DNA of 64,000 nt from Rhododendron vialii (lineage: Eukaryota > Streptophyta > Magnoliopsida > Ericales > Ericaceae): the NCBI RefSeq assembly GCF_030253575.1, contig NC_080561.1:151501-215500 (forward strand), read 5' to 3'. Shown here in pieces: positions 58,253 through 64,000 of this stretch (position 1 is its first letter; each line of letters opens with the position of its first letter). The notes beneath the pieces are model-generated. The model saw nothing but the letters and a program-made list of their open reading frames with translations. It was not told the origin of the DNA and made no database searches. Made by a program: the position numbers and the translations under genes.

Positions 58253-58621
58253 CAGAAGCTTAACTCCAGTTTTGCTCCTATTACTTCTCCGTCGATTGTT
58301 TTGACCCCCAATTACTTCTAAATCCTTTTGGACACCTCCTAACCTATCTTAAGCTTATCTAATTGACTTCCTTTGACTTCTCAATGCTATCCTTGTTCCG
58401 ATGGTCTTCCGTTAGTAAGAATTGAATAAGAAATTACGTAGTTAAAATGTCGTTAGAGTCTATTCTATAGATTATTGATACTTGTGATTGTTCTTGGTTC
58501 ATTTGTGATGACATAGGCATAACGTATGATGTCTCATCTATGAATGTGGTCATGGGTGAGTCTTAGCTTGTATATTGTATGAGAAAATAGTCGAATGGGT
58601 TGGAAGTTGGTTTAGGGAGTC

Positions 58622-58790
58622 CCGTAACGCAAGGGGGTGGAAATACGGAGACTTAGAGGGGTTTCGTAACGCAAGGGGTGGGAATACGGTAACCCGAGTC
58701 GTTAGGGATCACCGTGATGCACGGGGTGGTAACGCGGTAATCTTTGTGGCGTTGTACGGTAACGCAAGGGGTGGAAATACAAATGGTGGG
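58622..58790. repeat. ~44-bp degenerate tandem repeat in LTR B (4 copies)
   Basis: CGTAACGCAAGGGGTGG-like units begin near 58623, 58665, 58713 and 58757. The array holds the same place in LTR B as the 73-bp array does in LTR A, but the sequence differs. Confidence 0.75.
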
Positions 58791-59639
58791 AGTTTGGGTT
58801 AGCGAGTCGAGTTGGGATTATCTAAGTCATTTGTGTCACATGACTCATGCACTTAAACTGGATAGAAGTTCACTTTCAAGTCGGTTGAATAATATATATA
58901 TTCAAGCTGAGTTTTCTTATCCTTCTTCGTTTGCACTTATCAACAAGTTTGCATTTAGCGTTGGTAAAGACTTTCCTACTGGGCTAGTGTAGCTCAACAA
59001 AACTTCTTTTCAGGTTCTAATGCTGGGCAATAGACTGCATGCAATGGTGTGCTTGGACATGAAGATTTTTTGGAAGCTAATTTCATTTAGTTACTTATTC
59101 ATCTTTGAAATATACTAACTTTTGGCCAAATATGGCTTTGTAACTAATTTGCTCGTGAATTATCTTTTGACTAAAGTTTGTAACATCCTGAATATGTCGT
59201 ATTGTATCTAAGTTAATTTGGGCCGTACTGCCAATGTTGTAATTCTTAAATCATGGGGACTTGTTTGTAAATTAAACAGGTGGGAAACTCTTTTGGGTAA
59301 TATGTACAATGCGCGAAGTTTTTTTATTAAAATGTATTACTTATTTATGTTAAAAATAAGGGACGTGACATTACAATTCTTGAAAAAAAATTGCTATTTT
59401 TCTGCAGACTTTTTTCTATGAATTGTTGTAAAAGATTCTCAACTCTTTAGAATAAATAATACTATGCGTATTACGCACGGAAAACTAATCCTCTCTAAAT
59501 TTCAGTACCAATTTTAGTACTACTCCTATGATTCGCAACAACACCATTTTATCAAATTTTATGAAATTGCTCCAATACTGTCCAAGTTTTTTTTTATCGG
59601 ACCAAAGTTTTGTTTTGTTTTGTTTTTTTAGCAGACAGT

Positions 59640-60000
59640 CTACACACATACAATCTGTGCACAGATTGTGCACAGATTTTATTGTGGAGCCTACCACGGG
59701 TTCCACACAAATTATTTGAGCCGTTCATTAAATGTAAAATTATTTTCAGGGGTTCCCGTAAAAAATAATCTCAATCCGATACCCGTAGGTGCTTGATCCA
59801 ATCATATAACTTTTCATTATCCAAAAATCTGAATGAAAAGTTAGATGGATGGATGACGCACCTATAGGTATTGGATTGAGTTTATTTTTTACGGAGACTC
59901 TTGAAAAAATGTTTTACATTTAATGAACGGCTCGGATAATTTATGTGGGACCCGTGGTGAGCCTCACAACAAAATCTGTGCACAGATTGCTGTGTGTAGC
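59640..60000. mobile_element. Foldback MITE upstream of COG3
   Basis: The left end CTACACACATACAATCTGTG pairs with the right end CTGTGTGTAG. Arms of about 150 bp include TTAAATGTAAAAT/ATTTTACATTTAA-type pairs. CTGTGCACAG palindromes lie at both ends. A partial relative is at 19806-20016. No target duplication was found. Confidence 0.7.
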
Positions 60001-60023
60001 ATAGTTCGGCCCTCTTGTGCTAC

Positions 60024-60312
60024 GTGCACAGCAAGCTGTGCACAGCGACCTTTTTCTCCCGCCTCAGGTAGTGCAAAGATGATCGGAGCCGCTCATTTTG
60101 TTCAAAATATGTCGTTTAAAGTATGTGTAAAAAATAAGCTTCGTTCGATATCGTTAGAGGCATTAACAAAACACCCAAAATCACTTCACTAACGATATCG
60201 AACGAAGCTTATTTTTTACACATACCTTAAACGACATATTTTAAACAAAATGAGCGGCTCCGATCATCTTTGCGCGACCCGAGGCGGGAGAAAAAGCACA
60301 GCTGCTGTGCAC
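60024..60312. mobile_element. Near-perfect hairpin MITE upstream of COG3
   Basis: The termini GTGCACAGCA and TGCTGTGCAC are inverted. Arms of about 100 bp (60048-60149 and 60188-60292) match almost perfectly, leaving a loop near 38 nt. It abuts the previous MITE and lies about 425 bp before the COG3 ATG. Confidence 0.8.
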
Positions 60313-60736
60313 GAATCATTTCTGGTTGATGGAGCACGAATCATGCCTCCACCGGAAGCGAACCCTCCTCCACCTTCTCCAATAGAGCTGTGACTCACAC
60401 TCCAATCGAACCCTCCACCTTCGACCTCCGTCCGCGGCGGCACTGGACTGGACTACCCGAATCCATCCTGGGAGAGGGTTCCCTCCATATCCCTCAAACA
60501 AACAGGCCATAGTGTACCCTCTTTAACCGAGCTATAACGGCCTGTGGAACTAGTTGTATCGAATTTCCAACGGTGCAGCATGAGGAATGGTAGCAGAGAA
60601 CCTGAGAGAGATATAGACACACAGTCACACTGAATCGAAGAACGATTGGGAGAGATAGAGCAAAGATCGATCCCCCTCTCACCCCATCCGTCTTGGATTG
60701 TATTCTCCTACCTCAAAATCGAAATCGAAATCGAAA

Positions 60737-63661
60737 ATGGCAACAACCAAAGCAGCAGCTGGCGCTGGCTCCACAAGTCTTCCCAAGACGGGAGCCATTT
60801 CCAAAGGATACAACTTTGCTTCGACTTGGGAACAGGTTTCATACCCTTCTTATTCCTTGATTCATTTTTATCCTTCTCTTATACCTATTTTCTCATTTTA
60901 TTGGTCCAAAGCACAGCAGATAAATGGAACACTAACTGTCAAAGAATGGTGAGAGAGCGCTCTAAATTATCAGTTACATGAACACAGACACAAGCAAAAG
61001 TATGTAGGTAATTACACAATTAAGAGATGTATACAACTCAAAACGAGAACGGATAGATCTCACGAATGGCGCTTGTGCAGAAACACGCACACAGAGTGAG
61101 ATCTAAAACTGATCACATTCTGTTACATTAAACAAATATGAATTAAACCCGATCAATGAAAAAAAAAATTATGTGAATTGATTGATATACTCATAAGAGG
61201 GTAGATTTTCGATCTTTCTTTATTTTCCTGCTGTTATAATATTATACAACAATGCGGGTAGATGCATGCAATTAAAGGTTGCTCTTAGCATTTTTATAAA
61301 ACTCAAACTTCTACTATATTATTTTTATTTGTGAGTTGTTCTCCCTCCAATAATAGTGCTATCATCTTATGTACCATATTTGGTTCTCATTATCAAAATT
61401 CATAATCCGTAGGTTATTTTTTATACTTCCGTCACTCCTTGTGCTAGTATACACTATCCTAACCCTTTGTTTTATCGTTTCTTGCTTTCTTTGTTTTATC
61501 TTTTCTAGTTTTCTTTTGGATTTGTAAAAATGTTTGACCTCAATTAGCTGATTAGGTTTTGCCAATCGTCCACAAACGTTTGGTAGAGTTTAAAGTTGGG
61601 TCCTCACCTCAATCTATTGTTGTTTGTGCAGAATGCCCCGCTCACAGAGCAGCAACAAGCAGCAATAGTAGCACTTTCTCACACATTTGCTGAGCGACCT
61701 TTTCCTGTCAAATTGGTGAGACTTTCCCTTGTGCATGATGCATTTTGCTGCTGTTGTGGATGCTTTGCTTCAGGGCAATAGTTTCATTCCAATTACCGGG
61801 CTTTGCTTGTGTAGTCCCAGGAGCATGTAGGTGGACAAGATAACGGTTTGTCCATTTCCACTAAGCACAGCACCATGGAAGAAACAGGGGAAATTGAAGC
61901 GGTTTTGGTCAATACAAATCAGGTTTTTCACCTTGACTTCTTGTCTCAGTCAATTCATTTACTGGGGCATATTCAGGAGCAGCAAACCTTAGCTCTTACT
62001 TTAAAACCGATGCCGGCAGGAACTTTATTCTTACATATGGTTGAGGAGAGGGAACAGAGATAAATTAAAGAGCAAGAACTTTTAGTATTGGTTGGATAAT
62101 CTATTGTGCTTAACTTATTGGAAATGATCCCATAAAGAAAGTTTGATAAGATTTTCTCCTCTGGTTTTCTTTTTATTCTCTTCCAAGATGGAGATTCCAA
62201 CAGGAGAAGATAAACTTTCTTTGCTTTTCTCTTCCTTTTCCATCCAACAAACACAACATGTCAAAGTGAATAGAAAGCTGGCACGCCCACTAACAATGAT
62301 GTTTGGGTGGCCATTCACTTTTCACTTTCTCTGCCCTTTATGTTTGTTCACTCAATTTTTCTTGACATATCTTGTTTATTTGTTGTTCCCACCTCGTAGA
62401 CGCATTATTGAACAGCCATTAAGTGGAGTGTGAGAAGATTTTGGTAGCAACATATAGTTCCTTTGGCATCTTGCATTTATGCTAAATTCTGAATGCTCTA
62501 TTATAGTCCAGATTTAGGTATTTAACCATGGAACAAAAATTTATCTCTTGGTTCTACTTGTGTGCATTCTTGCGGTGCAGTTTTACAAATGGTTTACAGA
62601 TCTTGAAGCAGCTATGAAATCAGAGGTTAGTAGCTGTTTCATGTTTTGAGATATTTGTCACCTAACAATTGCGTTATTGAATACCACTATTACAGCTGTT
62701 CCTTTTTACGCAGACCGAAGAGAAGTATCAGCACTACTTAACCAGTCTAACAGAACGCATACAGACATGTGATGGTATACTTCATCAGGTAAAGTATCTA
62801 TGTAAACACTGTAACACATATGTTTAATAAGATACAATAATTCTTTACGTATTTTAGTTTGGCTATGGCTTCAATTCCTGCCTATTAGGTCAAGTCATAG
62901 TTGTCCCAAGGGGATAGGACAAGCCATACGATTTAATTAATTGATCTAACTTTTCTGTAGGTGGATGAAACCCTGGATCTGTTTAATTTATTACAGCTGC
63001 AGCATCAAGAAGTGGCAACAAAGACCAAGACTCTTCATGATGCATGTGATCGAGTGGTGTGTACCTCTTTATGCCCGACTCTATGCAAGCAACTTGATGG
63101 CCTTACAGCTCAGTTTTGGTGGGGGAAAGTACTGTGATAATAGAACTATTCGATGGTTTTTCTTGGAAAAATCTTGGCAAGCCTTTCTCTTGGACATTGA
63201 TGCTTCATCTTTCAAGAGTTCCAGCATTGTCAATTTCATACCAAAAGTTACAGCTTGAGGTTTTCCAACTGTTGGAAGACTCATTCAAACATTTACTACA
63301 GGGCACAAACTTAGACCTCTGCTCACTAGGGCATTCCTTCAAAGCATGTCTAAATGATTGAGAAATGGAATAGGCTCCGCTTTTGTCTAGGATTGGATGT
63401 AGGCATGTAGCAACTTTGGGGGTTGAATACTATTCGTGTTGCATTTTTCGAATAATTTGGTTGGTTATTTTATTGGGTTTTTGGCTTAAGAAATTTGTTT
63501 ATGTTTTTTTTTTTTTGAAAATGGATATGGCCTTGTTGGATGTCCTGGTTTGACTTGTTTTAGTTGCTTTGTTTCTGTTGCAGCTAATAGAGAAGCAAAA
63601 ACTGATCGAGTTTGCAGAAGCACTTCGTACTAAACTCAACTACTTTGATGAATTGGAGAAT
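60737..63661 (+). CDS. COG3: Conserved oligomeric Golgi complex subunit 3, 5' part (7 exons)
   Basis: COG3 (Sec34 family) is a subunit of the COG tether that captures retrograde vesicles at the Golgi. The visible exons are 60737-60835, 61632-61715, 61815-61922, 62581-62625, 62714-62788, 62961-63056 and 63584-63661. All are phase 0 with GT/AG borders and together give 195 residues. Signature stretches are [72 protein letters not shown], and KTLHDACDR followed by [13 protein letters not shown] and LNYFDELEN. This helical N-terminal part is typical of the family and predicted to be coiled-coil-like. The remainder of the roughly 780-residue protein lies past the window; the intron after 63661 is still open at 64000. 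Exon 3 could instead start at GAG 61821, six bases later. Confidence 0.93.
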
Positions 63662-64000
63662 GTATGTTTCGATCCTTACAGTACCTATGAGATTCATTTT
63701 CACGTCAATCCAACTTTTGTGGAAGCAACAAGTTTAAATTTGAAATTTCTAGCTTTCAGTCCAAAACAAGGATGGCATGACAAGTGTCCATTTGACATTT
63801 TGGGTTTCCACTTTTCAAAAGAGTATAAGGTAAAGAAACTGAGTCTACATGGTTTGTGAGCTTCGTGAGTAGTGCTCACGCACTAACTTTTAGGAGCTCA
63901 AGCAAACGTTTGAACGAATGCTTATGAGCTTGGTGAGTAGTGGCTAGGCTTGCTTACGCTAATTCTTTAGGAGCTCAAGCAAAGCATGACACATACCCGT

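Larger units (their letters stand above)
57598..59370 (+). mobile_element. Gypsy-type solo LTR with palindrome pairs (LTR 'B')
   Basis: The 1,773-bp element starts TGTAGAGACCCG and ends AGGGACGTGACA. Flanks CTACA (57593-57597) and TTACA (59371-59375) agree at 4 of 5 bases, a likely TSD. A TATATATAGG-type site lies near 57750, followed by a CT-rich leader, two palindrome pairs and a GTAACGCAAGGGGTGG tandem array. The 3' third matches LTR A. No internal domain is present. Confidence 0.8.

Overview
This 64 kb window is nuclear DNA of a flowering plant, most likely a eudicot. The genes are spliced with GT/AG introns, the intergenic DNA is AT-rich, and the protein families are plant-typical: bifunctional LKR/SDH, PMEI-pectinesterase fusions and plant-type RAD51. 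The repeats are plant families too: Copia elements primed by initiator tRNA-Met, Tat-like Gypsy LTRs, Tourist and hAT MITEs, and MULEs. I cannot name the species.

Six genes can be supported. (1) 1753-3438, minus: the first five exons of a lysine-ketoglutarate reductase/saccharopine dehydrogenase gene; the rest is not visible in the left 1.75 kb. (2-4) 27750-30299, 40874-42801 and 44645-46703, all plus: three complete pectin methylesterases with inhibitor-like pro-regions, forming a same-strand cluster. The first two look secreted; the third has an N-terminal membrane anchor. All three share a phase-1 intron at the same place in the catalytic domain. (5) 53253-56628, plus: a complete nine-exon RAD51 recombinase. 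(6) 60737-63661 and beyond, plus: the first seven exons of Golgi tethering subunit COG3, cut by the window end. The cluster encodes cell-wall enzymes; the other genes are unrelated housekeeping functions.

Most of the rest is transposon DNA, and many elements can be delimited exactly by target-site duplications (TSDs). From 6775 to 17442 lies a three-level nest: a Gypsy-type solo LTR (TSD TTATA) broken by a Copia element (7257-15250, TSD CTCCC), whose gag is broken by a Tat-like solo LTR (11654-13013, TSD ACAAG). From 31712 to 35621 lies a non-autonomous LTR element (TSD TTCTG) with a MULE nested inside. Three MULE-like elements share GGGAAA termini and 9-bp TSDs (25398-26442, 33181-34512, 52195-53106); the last sits immediately upstream of RAD51. 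hAT, Tourist and hairpin MITEs, SINE-like units, LINE tails and a TRIM-like LTR fill the remaining gaps. Two inverted-orientation solo LTRs (48726-51531 and 57598-59370) flank RAD51.

The most unusual signal is a paired-palindrome architecture in three solo LTRs. A 10-bp palindrome occurs in pairs whose starts are 21-22 bp apart, about two helical turns. In 48726-51531 there are six CTACCGGTAG pairs, all exactly 21 bp apart. In 57598-59370 there are two GTATCGATAC pairs (22 and 21 bp). In 11654-13013 there are two GTACC-type pairs (22 and 22 bp). The palindrome sequence differs between related LTRs while the spacing is kept, which suggests selection on the layout.
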